Shown here in pieces: positions 52,567 through 62,495 of a stretch of DNA of 64,000 bases. This DNA comes from Lymantria dispar (lineage: Eukaryota; Arthropoda; Insecta; Lepidoptera; Erebidae). The notes below the pieces were generated by a model, which was given only the letters and a program-made list of their open reading frames with translations, was not told the DNA's origin and did not search any database. Every line of letters starts with the position of its first letter. Positions within the stretch are counted from its first letter, which is position 1. The position numbers and the translations under genes were made by a program. Location: assembly GCA_032191425.1 (NCBI GenBank), contig CM063463.1, forward strand, positions 12,112,178 through 12,176,177, given 5' to 3'.

Positions 52567-52625
52567 TTTTTTTGGGGTGGGCTGCGGTCGGCGCGCTCCT
52601 CGCACCACTCCGTCCGGGGCGACAG
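52567..52625 (-). mobile_element. R1-clade 3' fragment (m), left piece
   Basis: T9, GGGGTGGGCTGCGGTCGGCG to CGTCCGGGGCGACAG. It continues at 55149 beyond a transposon. Confidence 0.9.
52618..52625. repeat. Left 8-bp target duplication of the hAT-like element
   Basis: GGCGACAG, identical to 55149-55156. Confidence 0.9.
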
Positions 52626-52638
52626 TAGTGTTGCCCAA

Positions 52639-52795
52639 AAAAGTCTTGGTCTTGCGGTCTTGGTCTTGCGAGAAATGCGAGACCGAGACCAAGACCAAGA
52701 CCGCTTAATTTTTGCAAGACCAAGACCAAGACTGGCCCTGCAAGACTTGAGCAAGACCAAGACTGGGCCTGCAAGAGTCTCGCGGTCTTGCATTT
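52639..52795. repeat. AAGACC-rich subterminal repeats, left
   Basis: About a dozen AAGACC/GGTCTT hexamers in both orientations, including TCTTGGTCTTGCGG and CAAGACCAAGACTGGCCCT. Confidence 0.9.
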
Positions 52796-52799
52796 AATT

Positions 52800-53040
52800 C
52801 AAATCACCATTTCAGCTTATATACGGCTGAGCTCGTGTCTTCTACATAACAGGAGGAGAATCGGCCGTGGCCGGAGGGGAATCGCCACGGTGATCGGCCG
52901 TGTTGTTACAGGTCATACATGTCAAGTTTTCCTTCTCTTGCACCGATGTTATATATTATAGCGCTTAGTCGTGGGTTCGCAGTCACGGGTAAAATAGGGG
53001 GTGATGAATTATATTCTTACTCCGTCACTACACGGCAAGT
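52800..53040 (-). repeat. Family B repeat inside the hAT-like element
   Basis: CACCATTTCAGCTTATATAC to CTCCGTCACTACACGG. An unusual GGCCGTGGCCGGAGGGG segment replaces part of the usual text. The same hybrid is present in the copy at 63665, so it was in the ancestor of both. Confidence 0.88.
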
Positions 53041-53289
53041 CAACTCAGTCTTGAGATATCCATCTATTGGCCAATCGATTCCCAATGTTGGTGTTGGTTT
53101 TTCAGAATTACTCTTCGGAAAGGCTTAAGGACAAAAATACCGTAATCACGAGAGTGCTCTTGCCCATTATACATATTTATATATCCGTTTATTCATTAGC
53201 CCAACGACGTTCACTGTTGGACATAGAAATATGCCTACAATTAATCTATATAAATGTCCATGTAGGGACAGAGTACGATCACCATCAGG

Positions 53290-53741
53290 CAGTACATGAA
53301 GCGTTGCTCCCAGCGCTATTTTGCCTCTGCCACGACTCACCCCAATCCACTAGTGGTTGGGGCGGTAAACTACGTCCCCTCAAAAATATCCGCGATCCGA
53401 CGTCCTCGTCATCTTCTTGAAGAAGAAGATGACGCTATTATGATCGCCCAAGAAAGGACCTACACAGCTCGCGCAGCGATAACAAATAAAACTCCGCGGT
53501 ATCGGCCTCGCCGTCGAGGTCGAAAACCGCGCCGCGTAAAAGTCATTAACCTAAACTTGGCCACGCCCACTTTGCTCTCAGCGACGCCCCGAGCCGAGGT
53601 CCGTTCCCCACAGGGGGGAGCCCTCGGGCGATGTTCGCTTAACTTACTTACCGGGTTGAGAGCCATCAGCGCTCACCCATTGACCGCGTTAAGCTGTCAA
53701 GGTCATCTGCGACCAACAGCTACACACACACAAAAAAAAAA
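53290..53741 (+). mobile_element. Poly(A) retroposon (family G), longer copy, in the hAT-like element
   Basis: Ends GGTTGAGAGCCATCAGCGC to TACACACACACAAAAAAAAA as in the short copies. It extends ~350 bp further upstream through CGCCTCGCCGTCGAGG-like GC-rich sequence. A frame of 176 codons (53296-53826) spans it (DDAIMIAQERTY, YRPRRRGRKPRRVK) and may be a remnant of a LINE ORF; it is not recognised. Confidence 0.65.
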
Positions 53742-53744
53742 GAC

Positions 53745-53800
53745 AGAGTACGAATATAATTCACCACTCTCTTACCCGTGGATGTCGTATCAAATCGGAT
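53745..53800 (+). repeat. Family B fragment
   Basis: CAGAGTACGAATATAATTCA to CCGTGGATGTCGTATC only. Confidence 0.6.
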
Positions 53801-54344
53801 CGGGCAATGGTGTTAGGAACCCATGAACAAAAATTGAAATAAAAATATCGATTCGTTAATGAATTGAGAGACATGTAAGTTCTCAATTTTGTCATCGTTT
53901 TTTCGTGTAAATTGATTAAAATGTATAAAGGAATGATACTTAATCTACAACATATTCGTATTTTGTTAAATGTTCATTAGAATTTGAATAAATCAATGAT
54001 TACGTTTGCATAAGCAAGACATACTTCACTTTAACATAAATCAGCTGATCGGCCGATGACCGTTGATGAGTCGCCTTTGTACCTACGTAACCATTGAAAG
54101 GTTCGCGCAAATCTAATACCTATTTATACTGTCGAAATTTTACATGCTTACATATATCCTGTCTGTACATACCTACATAATGCATAAAATTTAAGGCATA
54201 AACCCTTAGACACACATTTTTTTAATCACTATAACTTTTACGTTATATTGTTTTTGTGTAATACACATTCTAATTATGATCTATGACTGTTGAACTACAA
54301 CATACATGAACAGTTGTCCCATAACCTGATACACCCTGTGTATA
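53801..54344. other. hAT-like element interior, AT-rich
   Basis: No transposase coding and no repeat family recognised. Confidence 0.5.
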
Positions 54345-54495
54345 TAACATATGTGCAAGAGAAGTGAAACTAGAAAGAAAACCCTGTACCAACATGTCTG
54401 ACCAGCGTGGTATAGTAGATCAATTTTGCTCTTACTGGAAGGAAGCTTAAGCCCAGCAGTGGCACTTTTATGAGCTGTGACGATGACGACGAATA
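54345..54495 (+). repeat. Family B 3' half
   Basis: CATATGTGCAAGAGAAGTGA to GAGCTGTGACGATGACGACG. Confidence 0.78.
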
Positions 54496-55004
54496 CATTT
54501 TACAAGTATTAAAACCATAAAATTTTAAATCAGTTTTATATGTTCTTGAATAAATAGTATATTAAGAGCTACATGGATCCAGCGGCCAAAGTATTTATAT
54601 AGGCAATAGAGCAACAGGTTTTTTCAAATATCCAGAGTATCAGTAACTAAACTGGAAATACAATAGATACATACCACTTAACTTGAAGGGGAATATAAAC
54701 AATCGCATTAATTGTAAAATATCGCATTGATTATAAAATGACATAAAATTTATTGTATCAACTGCCTCGTGTGGTGACGTCTTAAGAAAATAGGGTCGAA
54801 AGTCCTGTCATAAGAGTAGTAACGCTGTCTAATGGAACACCAGGGGAATAGAAGAGTAATTTTCTCCAGTGGTAAGTATTGTATTCAATAGTGAACTATA
54901 GGCTAGCAGATGGATAGATAGGATAGGATATTTGATTAATTTAGTTGGATTTTTCATTGCCATGATAAATTACTGTTACGTTATTCTAACTGCAAAACTT
55001 TGCG
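54496..55004. other. hAT-like element interior, AT-rich
   Basis: Only a scrap of family B start (CGTGTGGTGACGTCTTAAG at 54768) is recognisable. Confidence 0.45.
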
Positions 55005-55135
55005 AGACTCTTGCTGCAATACCAAGACTCGGGTGCGCAAGACCAAGACTCGGGTGCGCAAGACCAAGACCAAGACGAGACCAGGTGAGATGTTGCAAGA
55101 CCAAGACCGGTCCAAGTCTCGTCTTGGTCTTGCAT
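55005..55135. repeat. AAGACC-rich subterminal repeats, right
   Basis: Includes two copies of CCAAGACTCGGGTGCGCAAGA and CAAGACCAAGACCGGTCCA. Confidence 0.9.
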
Positions 55136-55148
55136 TTGGGCAACACTA

Positions 55149-55665
55149 GGCGACAGAGGGGCGTAAGCACGCACACACCCACAACCCACCCACGATGCAC
55201 GTCGCCTTCGTCGTTGGGCCGACCACCGGAGCAGGTTTAACTTGACATCAGTGGTCGGCCCGACGGAATACTCCCTATTTGGGGGTAACCTCCCATCGAC
55301 CGACGTGCATCGGAGAGGACGTCGGTCTTTCCTCACGCGGTCAGCCTCTCAGCGGGTGACGGACTAATCCCCGGGCACGTCACCCGCGGCCTCGGCTAGG
55401 GCGGCATGAGGCGCAAGTACTCGCACCTACGCCGCCCCTGTCGCCGGCAGCGGATCGCCTCATCGAGGCTGCGCTCCTCGCGCAGGCGATCCGCCGCCTC
55501 CTTCTGCGAGATCACTGCCTTTCAGAAAGCTGCGACCGCGTCCCAGTTCCTGACGCTGTCGACCATCGCCCTGGCGATAGTCGGCAGCGTCAGGTCGGCA
55601 CCGATGATTGCGACGAGTTCACGACGCTGCTCTGCCCAAGCGGCGCAGGCCTTGAGCGTATTAGA
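55149..55665 (-). mobile_element. R1-clade 3' fragment (m), right piece
   Basis: Continues fragment m with the 3' UTR hairpins and about 85 codons of ORF2 C-terminus (minus-strand end YLRLMPP). It breaks off at CAGGCCTTGAGCGTA. Same subfamily as the full element, slightly diverged. Confidence 0.92.
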
Positions 55666-55667
55666 CA

Positions 55668-55876
55668 TCCTTACTTAATATTATAAATGCGAAAGTAAGT
55701 TTGTTTCTTTGTTGCGCTTTCAGGCTTAAACCGCCAAACCGATTTCAAAAATTCTTTCATCAATGGAAAGCTATAATATCCGGGAGTAACATAGGATATA
55801 TTTTATCCCGGTATTTCCACAGGTGCGGGAACTACTCGGCCATTGAAATCGAAGCGAAGCGAGGGCGGGTTGCTAG
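55668..55876 (-). repeat. Family A repeat
   Basis: TCCTTACTTAATATTATAAA to GAGGGCGGGTTGCTAG. It abuts a family C arm at the same boundary seen at 890 and 25004. Confidence 0.88.
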
Positions 55877-55985
55877 ATCTAAATAAAACTACGGATTTTA
55901 TAGCGTTTGTATTTGATTTATGATTGCCCGACGTTTCGAACACTTTACAGCATTCATGGTCACGGGCGGAAAGTAGTTTTATTGG
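55877..55985. repeat. Family C foldback, left arm
   Basis: AAATAAAACTACGGATTTTA to CATTCATGGTCACGGGCGG. Confidence 0.78.
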
Positions 55986-56104
55986 CAATAATAATAATGA
56001 TTATTAAAATAATGATTTATATTTATCTATTTGCTGGTTATGATAAAATATAACACCGTTGATCACTTAGAAATGAATATTTCATTCAAAAGATATTTCT
56101 GTAT

Positions 56105-56345
56105 CATCATCATCACAGCTCATATACGTCCCACTGTTGAGCTCGAGCCACCTCTACAATGTGAGGGAAATTGATCCACCATACCACGCTGGACAGACGT
56201 GTTGGTATAGGGTTTTATTTCTACTTTTCCTTCTTCTTTCATATATGTTATGTGCATATTATATCCCTTAGTCGTCTTTTACGACACCCACGGGCAAGAA
56301 ACGGGGTGGTGAGTTGTATTCTTACTCTGTCACAACACGGAGAAC
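56105..56345 (-). repeat. Family B repeat, full length
   Basis: ATCATCATCACAGCTCATAT to CTCTGTCACAACACGGAG. Confidence 0.92.
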
Positions 56346-56649
56346 CATATTTCCGTATATAAGATTTATTTTTGTTTACGATTCTTTATGAGTTGTTGTT
56401 ATTCAGTAGAACAAAACAAACAACTTGTTTATTGTTTTGCTAGTAGTAAAAATATAACAACAAAACTCGTTAAAACAATTTCCGTTCAAACGTTAACTGT
56501 AATAATATATCGAGACGCGAATCGATTTCCGAAGTCGTTATTGAAGAATATTAATGCGATGTCGACCGTTGTGGAACGATGACAGTTACTTAACGTCCGA
56601 TTTGAATCATCAACTGATTCATACATCTTTAAATACTTATTTTTTTATT
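56346..56649. other. AT-rich spacer
   Basis: A 64-codon frame at 56388 has no recognisable motif. Confidence 0.4.
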
Positions 56650-56721
56650 GCTGTGTGGTAACGGAGGAAGGATACAATTCACCTCCCCTTCTCTTGCCAG
56701 TGGGTGTCGTAAAAGACGTAA
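56650..56721 (+). repeat. Family B 5' third
   Basis: CTGTGTGGTAACGGAGGAAG to GGGTGTCGTAAAAGACG. It passes directly into a family A end. Confidence 0.78.
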
Positions 56722-56806
56722 AATTGCTTCTGTGGTTTAAGCGTGAAAGGGTAACAAACAAATAAACAAAAAACTTACTGCCGCATTTATAATATTAGTA
56801 ACGATT
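56722..56806 (+). repeat. Family A 3' end
   Basis: TCTGTGGTTTAAGCGTGAAA to TATAATATTAGTAACGAT. Confidence 0.78.
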
Positions 56807-57344
56807 TTAGTTTTATAATAATTTATAAAAAAATAATCTTGTTAATAAATGATCGTTTTTGCAAAAGACACTATTTTATAACTTTCTCAGTCACACTAAT
56901 CATAACTTTTTACTCAGCATTCATAGCAGAAATGACTCAGCATTATGAGAAATACTGTAGCAAATAACGAGCTCCATCATTGAGCGCCATATCTCACAGT
57001 GTAAAACGACGCCTAGAGCATTACACCCCGTCTGATGTTTCAAACATTTTTCCCAAATGACTCTCCATGTATCCGACACTGTGTCGTTGCTGGAAACATG
57101 AAGACTGTGTACAGTTCGTAATTAACTTTGAAGCTTGGAGTTCATTTATGCACCAATTTTTTCGTATTATACCGGTTTAAAAATACAATGCTTACCAACC
57201 CTTGCTTCCTCGTGGATATCGTAACGTAAAGTTTAAATAATTTTAAACAAATAAAATTACTACCACACAAATAAAACTTTTGAAAGAAAAGACGTTTGAT
57301 TAAAGTTGACCTATTAAAACGAATTTTAGCGACTTTAAGAACTG
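56807..57344. other. AT-rich spacer
   Basis: Nothing recognised. Confidence 0.45.
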
Positions 57345-57345
57345 C

Positions 57346-57520
57346 ACAGATGGTGTAGTGGTTAAGATTTCGACCTACAGTGCCAGTGTCACGGGTTCGA
57401 ATCCCATGCAAGACCAATACTTTGTGCGATTCACATATTTTTATTGTGAATCTGGATGTAATTTACGTCCGTTAATTATGTTTGTGAAGTCCCCCGAAAT
57501 ACAAGGATTATTAACTTAGT
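57346..57520 (+). repeat. tRNA-derived SINE (family D), best copy
   Basis: A box TGGTGTAGTGGTTAAG (57351-57366) and perfect B box GGGTTCGAATCCC (57393-57405) with tRNA-like spacing, then a non-tRNA body (TGGATGTAATTTACGTCCGT) ending CGAAATACAAGGATTATT. It serves as the reference for the split copies at 2505, 25586, 27190 and 52088. Confidence 0.87.
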
Positions 57521-57569
57521 GAAAACCGTAATATTTAAAAGAAAAAGAATAAAAAAAAAACTGCTCAGT

Positions 57570-57785
57570 GTTCATCATTGCAGCTCATTAACGTCCCACT
57601 GCTGAAGTTGAGTTCCCTCCATAATAGAATTGTTAGCATAAAGTTTTATTTTAAGTGTTCCTTCTCTGGCATAAATGTTTTATATATATTACATTCCTTA
57701 GTCGTCTTTTACGACACCCATATACAAGTTATATGATGGTGAATTGTATTCTTATTCCGTCACTCCGTCATTCACCACGCGGAAG
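57570..57785 (-). repeat. Family B repeat, internally deleted
   Basis: TTCATCATTGCAGCTCATTA to ATTCACCACGCGG; the hairpin around CTATACCACGCTGG is missing. Confidence 0.8.
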
Positions 57786-57829
57786 AATGGTTAAATCTTC
57801 TTTTATTTAAAAAAAGTATCTGCGTAAAC

Positions 57830-57965
57830 TAAGATTAAGAATACAATTCATCATCCCATCTCTTGCCCGTGGGTGTCGTACAAGACGACTAAGGGATATA
57901 ATATGTATATAATATCTAAGTAAGAGAAAGAAAACTCGAACAAAACCCTATATCAACACGTCTAC
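57830..57965 (+). repeat. Family B 5' half
   Basis: AAGATTAAGAATACAATTCA to CCCTATATCAACACGTCT, truncated before an R1-clade insertion. Confidence 0.8.
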
Positions 57966-57997
57966 ATAAAATAGAACAACCTAGCAGAAATATGACT

Positions 57998-58281
57998 TTT
58001 TTTGGGTGGGCCACGGTCAGCGCACCCGCCGCCCGGCTCCGTCCGGAGCGACAGAGGGGCGGCGCGCGTCCCCGTAAGCCACCCATGTAGCACGTCGCCT
58101 TCGTCTTTGGGCCGACCACCGGTGCAGAGTTCCTTGACTTCAGTGGTCGACCCGACGGAATACCCCGAGGAAGAACCTACCCTCTCCCATCGCCGTCGCG
58201 AGGCTAACCCCTCCGCGAGTGCTGGACTAAATCCCCGGACCGGTCACCCGCCCAGCCTCTGCTAGGGTGGCATCAGGCGCA
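57998..58281 (-). mobile_element. R1-clade 3' fragment (n) with 15-bp target duplication
   Basis: T7 then GGGTGGGCCACGGTCAGCGC to GGCATCAGGCGCA. Flanks AGCAGAAATATGACT (57983-57997) and AGCAGAAGTATGACT (58282-58296) differ at one base. It belongs to the same divergent subfamily as fragments b and c. Confidence 0.9.
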
Positions 58282-58321
58282 AGCAGAAGTATGACTCTAG
58301 CGGAGCTGCGAGCTATCTGCT

Positions 58322-58732
58322 AGTATATACCAATAAATAAAATTGGATTGTCTGTAATGTCAAAATAATAGGCTTTTTTCATGCTCACACGGTTATTTGC
58401 ACGACACCTATGCCTAAAATACAGATCAAAAATTTTTTTCTGTCTGTCTGTCTGTTTGCCGGGTAATCTTCAAAACGGCTGGACCGATTTCAAAAATTCT
58501 TTCACCAATGGAAAGCTATAATATCATGGCGTAAACTAGGCTATATTCCCCGGGTTGAGAGCCTTCCGCTCGCCCATTGATCGCGTTAAGCTGTCAAGGT
58601 CATCTGCGACCAACAGCTACACACACACAACAAAAAAAAAGGCTATATTTTATTCCGGTATTCCCACGGGAACGGGAACTACGCAGGTAAAACGACTAAA
58701 ACCCAAGCGAAGCGAGGGCGGGTTGCTAGTAC
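58322..58732 (-). repeat. Family A repeat, long variant, split by family G
   Basis: TATACCAATAAATAAAATTG to GAGGGCGGGTTGCTAGTAC. It is interrupted inside TAGGCTATATTT. Confidence 0.87.
58548..58639 (+). mobile_element. Short poly(A) retroposon (family G) with perfect target duplication
   Basis: CCCGGGTTGAGAGCCTTCCG to A9. AGGCTATATT flanks both sides (58538-58547 and 58640-58649). Confidence 0.9.
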
Positions 58733-58734
58733 TA

Positions 58735-58800
58735 AATAAATATAATTTGCATCCTTCAATTATCTGTTTGTGAATTCCCCAATACAACGATTTATATCCA
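58735..58800 (+). repeat. Family D SINE 3' end fragment
   Basis: ATAATTTGCATCCTTCAATT to CCCAATACAACGATTTAT. Confidence 0.5.
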
Positions 58801-59154
58801 AGTAACTACATGAGTTATCATTTGAGAAAAGTTTTGTTGTGTTATGTTATGAGTATCATAACTTATGACTATTATTTTACTTTTTGTGTCACAACATTTA
58901 TTAATTTTCCTTAAAGCAAAATAAAAATCAATAAGTGATAGGTATTTAGAGGCGACTGCTGACGTCACAATGTTTGCATGTGAGCGGGTTCCTAGAAATG
59001 CATGTCTGTTATGTCCTGGAATTTAGGCTGGCTTGATGATTCAATACTTAATGTGCTATGCGTTAAAATTTATTTCCTGGTAATAAATAATTGCGTGCAC
59101 TAAACCTGAAATACTGATAATTGAAAACAGACCAGTCATTTATGCATTCCTTCG
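58801..59154. other. AT-rich spacer
   Basis: Nothing recognised. Confidence 0.5.
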
Positions 59155-59489
59155 TTTCAATTCATATACGGCCTACGGTTGAGCTCGAGCCTTCTCCTCC
59201 ACAATCGAAGGGAGATTAACCTAGTGGAGTACGCTGGTCAGACTTGTTGATATTTTTGTTATAGTAGATCTTGCTGCTTTGCGCACCGTTCGATCCGTCT
59301 GAGGTGATAAACAGGGACAGCGAATGAGCCCATAGCTCGCCGGGTGCATATCTTCTTCCAGCGCCAAGTGGGCGTGCCACCGGTACTCGACCTTAAGACG
59401 TGTTGGCATATTGTTTTATTTCGAGTTTTCCTTATCTCGCATAGATGTTATCTGTATATCACGTTCCTTAATCGTCTTTTATAACACCC
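59155..59489 (-). repeat. Family B repeat split by an R1-clade fragment
   Basis: CAATTCATATACGGCCTACG to GGTCAGACTTGTTGATATTT, then resuming with TAAGACGTGTTGGCATATTG to TATAACACCCACGAATG. A GACKTGTTG motif is present on both sides of the insert. Confidence 0.8.
59268..59400 (-). mobile_element. R1-clade 3' fragment (o), divergent
   Basis: CCGTTCGATCCGTCTGAGGT to GTGCCACCGGTACTCGACC. It resembles fragment j. Confidence 0.65.
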
Positions 59490-59705
59490 ACGAATGTCCC
59501 ACTGTTGGACTCGAGCATCCTCCACAATAGGAGAGAAATTGACCTACTATAACACGATGGTCCATGTTGATACAGGGTTTCATTTCAAATTCTCCTTCTC
59601 TTTCATAGATATTATATGCTTAATAAATCCCTTAGCCGTCTTTTACGACACCCACGGACAAAAGAGGGGGGTGATGAATTGTATTCTTACTCAGTCACCA
59701 CCCGA
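59490..59705 (-). repeat. Family B repeat
   Basis: GAATGTCCCACTGTTGGACT to CTCAGTCACCACCCG. It abuts the preceding copy in the same orientation. Confidence 0.85.
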
Positions 59706-60144
59706 ATGAAATCTCTATCAAAGTCTTAATATTAAAACAATAAATTCTTTTACATTACTCATTGCTAATGGCCACGACAATTACACATGTAACTGCCTTT
59801 ATAATAGTAATTTATACTTATACATTTATTCATATAACAATTTATATTAATTATAAAAGCAATGATATTGTATAACATTTAATTAAGCTATATATAACTT
59901 GAAATAATAGACATTAAGATTCTGTAATTGCCACGCTTGGACTAATATGTATTTTATTTAAATTCATATTATTCCAAGCGATTCAGTATAATGGAATACA
60001 CTTTAGTATATAATTTTTTGTACGTGTTTGTGATTGTATGCTTCCTAAACGGTTGGATCGATTTTGATGAATTTTTATGTGTGTTCAGGTGCATTCAAGG
60101 TGCGTTTAAATTAATAAATTAAAAGAATTAAATATTTTCTTTAG
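59706..60144. other. AT-rich region with A'-like phrase
   Basis: CTTCCTAAACGGTTGGATCG and TTTTGATGAATTTTTATGTG at 60040-60085 are typical LINE-end wording in these genomes; the family is not assigned. Confidence 0.4.
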
Positions 60145-60310
60145 CATTATCATCATTTCAGCTCATATACGTCTCACTGTTGGGCTCGAGTTGCCTCCAC
60201 TATAGGAGGGAAATTGACCTTACTATACCATGCTGGTCAGACAGGTTGGTATAGGGTTTTATTTCGAGTTTTCCCTCTCTTGCATAGATGTTATATGCGT
60301 GTTATATAGT
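60145..60310 (-). repeat. Family B repeat, 5' end missing
   Basis: CATTATCATCATTTCAGCTC to TAGATGTTATATGCGTG, intact to its interruption at about 60310. Confidence 0.85.
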
Positions 60311-60349
60311 TTTTGATCGACCGTATGAGATCGACGTACCAGTAATACT

Positions 60350-60500
60350 GTTTTGTTGGCGACGCGTCGAAGGGGAAGGTACCCGAAAAGGGTACCAGTG
60401 GTCCAAGGGCGATGGTTAGGAAATGCAGTAGGTTATGGGGCCGCACGCCGCCCATCCATCGCCCCGGACAAATTGGTCGGGATATAACCAAACCATCCAA
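60350..60500 (+). mobile_element. R1-clade 3' fragment (p), divergent
   Basis: GGCGACGCGTCGAAGGGGAA, TACCCGAAAAGGGTACCAG and CCCATCCATCGCCCCGGAC, ending near ATAACCAAACC. The tail is not plain poly(A). Confidence 0.65.
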
Positions 60501-60504
60501 CCAA

Positions 60505-60955
60505 AATCCATCCATCTATCAGCCCATAGATGTCCACTGTTTATCATAGGCCTCCCCACGAGAATGTTACTCAGTACGGTCCTGTACTACTTGCATCCAA
60601 CGGTTCCCTGCTATTTTCAAGATGTCATCAGCCCACCTAGTAAGACTTGCTTAGGCGGGCTCTTACGCTGTAGCATCCGACTCGTGGTCACTACTAAGAA
60701 TTTTTCTTCCCCAGCGATTGTTGATTCGACGAACAAAGTGGCCTGCCCATTTCCATTTCAAGGTGCTAATTCTGTGGGCTAGTCGGTTAAACTCGTTCTT
60801 CTACGGATTGTCGTATTCTGGATTTTATCACGTAGAGAAATACTGAGCATAGCCCTCTTCATAGCACGTTAAGGACTTTGAGCCTTTTCATGAGACCGAC
60901 ATTTAGACACACTCACTGGCTATAGACCCTTGTTTTCAAACCATAAGAAACCAAA
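60505..60955 (-). pseudogene. LINE ORF2 C-terminal fragment (family L)
   Basis: On the minus strand the ORF2 C-terminal block runs from about 60910 (KVLNVL, REEGYAQYF) through KWAGHFVRRI-like text to the 3' end GGCCTATGATAAACAGTGGA. It is interrupted by frameshifts. It is the longest L copy in the window. Confidence 0.75.
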
Positions 60956-61254
60956 AAAAAAAGCTTTACGTTGGCACACTTTATACAATACAGACGCTTA
61001 AAAAGTAAACAATATCATAAACAGTACAAAACAATACTAACTAAATTCGCATTCAATTGACATTCAACTCGTTATGTATCCGAAATTGCATACAATTTAG
61101 CAGTTTGCACCAATATTGCATTAATTCAGTACTGGCGTGTTTGAATATTCATATATTACTCCTATTAAGCTGAGGAATTTGTTTTATCTGTTTGAACGCA
61201 TTAATTTCAGAAGCTACCAGTTATATTAAAAAAATCTTATTGTAGACCGCCTGT
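60956..61254. other. AT-rich spacer
   Basis: Nothing recognised. Confidence 0.5.
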
Positions 61255-61500
61255 TGATTGTTGTTTGGCGTTCGCTACGAATACTACCAATCCTTACATT
61301 ATTCGTGGGTGTCTTCTAACTGATTTGGCTTAACTTGGCTCAAGTTCTTCTCATGCCGTCTGGTCAATAATTACATTCCCAAGGTTGACGTTAGGTTAGG
61401 TAATGTTCGGTTAGGACGGGCAAAATATTGTAATATGTACATTTGAAGAAGAGTACATAATTACGTCGATCACAAGTAATTGAGATAAGAGCAGGATGAT
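61255..61500 (+). repeat. Unnamed repeat, partner of 31810
   Basis: TTATTCGTGGGTGTCTTCTA, CATGCCGTCTGGTCAATAAT and ACGTCGATCACAAGTAATTG in the same order as at 31810-32050. Confidence 0.55.
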
Positions 61501-61544
61501 TATAGCCTCTCTCTTATGAATATTAATGATAATACTATAGGTAA

Positions 61545-61740
61545 CTAATTTTCCCTGTGGTGACCCCCTCTCTGGCCCGTGAGTGTAGCAAAAGACGACT
61601 AAGTGATATCTTGTACATATAACAAGTACGCAAGAGAAGGAAAACCCTATACAAACCCGTCTGACCTGCATGGTATTGACCAATGTGGAGGAGGTTCGAG
61701 CCCCGTAGCGCGACGTATAGAAGTTTTGATGATTATTATT
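61545..61740 (+). repeat. Family B repeat with internal deletion
   Basis: TTTTCCCTGTGGTGACCCCC to GAAGTTTTGATGATTATTA. The AGTAAGAATACAATTCACCA block is missing. Confidence 0.82.
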
Positions 61741-62162
61741 ACTAATATCACGTGATAATGTTAGTCTTTAAACAGAATAATTTAATTAAATATACCACGC
61801 AAGATAAACCGCTGATACAACTAGTATTGTTATAATAGTATTTACGATAGAATCGATATCGAAATATACGAACGTATTTTATGAATAAAGTAACCAACAA
61901 AGTTTGGTTCTTCGTGAATCTTCGGTGAAGTGTAGCTAATTTTATGTGAAGTTTTTGTTGTTTTCGGTTTGAAATTCGCCTAAAAATGATAAGATCGCAT
62001 CCTCTTAATACCTGCTCACAGTTTTGTGGAAGGATTTATATCAGAATAAATTTTAAACCTTCGTTATAATCATTGTGGTGGTCGGTTGAACTGTAGTCTA
62101 TTCTTAATCACTGGCTTGATGTATATAAATTAAAGACATCGCATACATACATCTATGTACTT
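61741..62162. other. AT-rich spacer
   Basis: Nothing recognised. Confidence 0.5.
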
Positions 62163-62420
62163 TCTGTGTGGTGACGGAGTAAGAATACAATTCACCACTC
62201 CCTATCTTGCCCGTGGATGTCGTAAAAGACGACTAAGGGATATAATATGCATATAACATCTATGCAAGAGAAGGAAATCTCGAAAAAAAACCCTATACCA
62301 ACACGTCTGACCAGCGTGGTACAAGGGTTCAGGCCAATTACTCTCCCATTTTGGAGGAGGCTCTAGCCCAACAGTGGGACATAGGTATATGAGCTGTGAT
62401 AATGATGATGATGACAAATA
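62163..62420 (+). repeat. Family B repeat, reference copy
   Basis: Full length: CTGTGTGGTGACGGAGTAAG to ATAATGATGATGATGAC. The unit is about 240 bp with four hairpins in succession: GTGGTGA/TTCACCAC, GTCGT/ACGAC around AAAAG, CTATACCA/TGGTAC(AAGG), and CTCC/GGAGGAG near the 3' end, followed by a (GAT)n tail. There is no open frame and no clear Pol III box. Its 3' end resembles that of the L-type LINE, which fits a SINE-like parasite of that LINE. The direction (GTGTGGTGACGG first, GAT tail last) is inferred from the tail. Confidence 0.92.
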
Positions 62421-62439
62421 TTGTATTACATCTATTCAT

Positions 62440-62495
62440 TTCATCTCATATACGTCCCACTGTTAGTCTCGAGTGTCCTCCACAATAAGACGAAA
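62440..62495 (-). repeat. Family B 3' fragment
   Basis: TCATCTCATATACGTCCCAC to TGTCCTCCACAATAAGACG; tail to tail with the previous copy. Confidence 0.7.

Larger units (their letters stand above)
52626..55148. mobile_element. Non-autonomous hAT-like DNA transposon, 2,523 bp
   Basis: Ends are exact 14-bp inverted repeats, TAGTGTTGCCCAAA and TTTGGGCAACACTA, flanked by the 8-bp duplication GGCGACAG. The interrupted R1-clade fragment reads through once the element and one duplicate are removed. An 8-bp duplication with a TAGTGTTG-type end is characteristic of the hAT superfamily. Both subterminal zones are packed with AAGACC and its inverse GGTCTT (52639-52795, 55005-55135), plausible transposase-binding repeats. 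The interior holds a family B copy, a family G-type retroposon and AT-rich filler; no transposase frame is present, so movement would need one supplied elsewhere. A related copy begins at 63522. Confidence 0.9.

Noticed and set aside
53296..53826. Transposase of the hAT-like element
   Set aside because: The 176-codon frame overlaps a poly(A) retroposon and shows no RNase-H-like or zinc-finger motif of hAT transposases.
57346..57425. tRNA gene
   Set aside because: A and B boxes are present, but the body continues into a SINE tail and no cloverleaf closes; related copies are dispersed and split.
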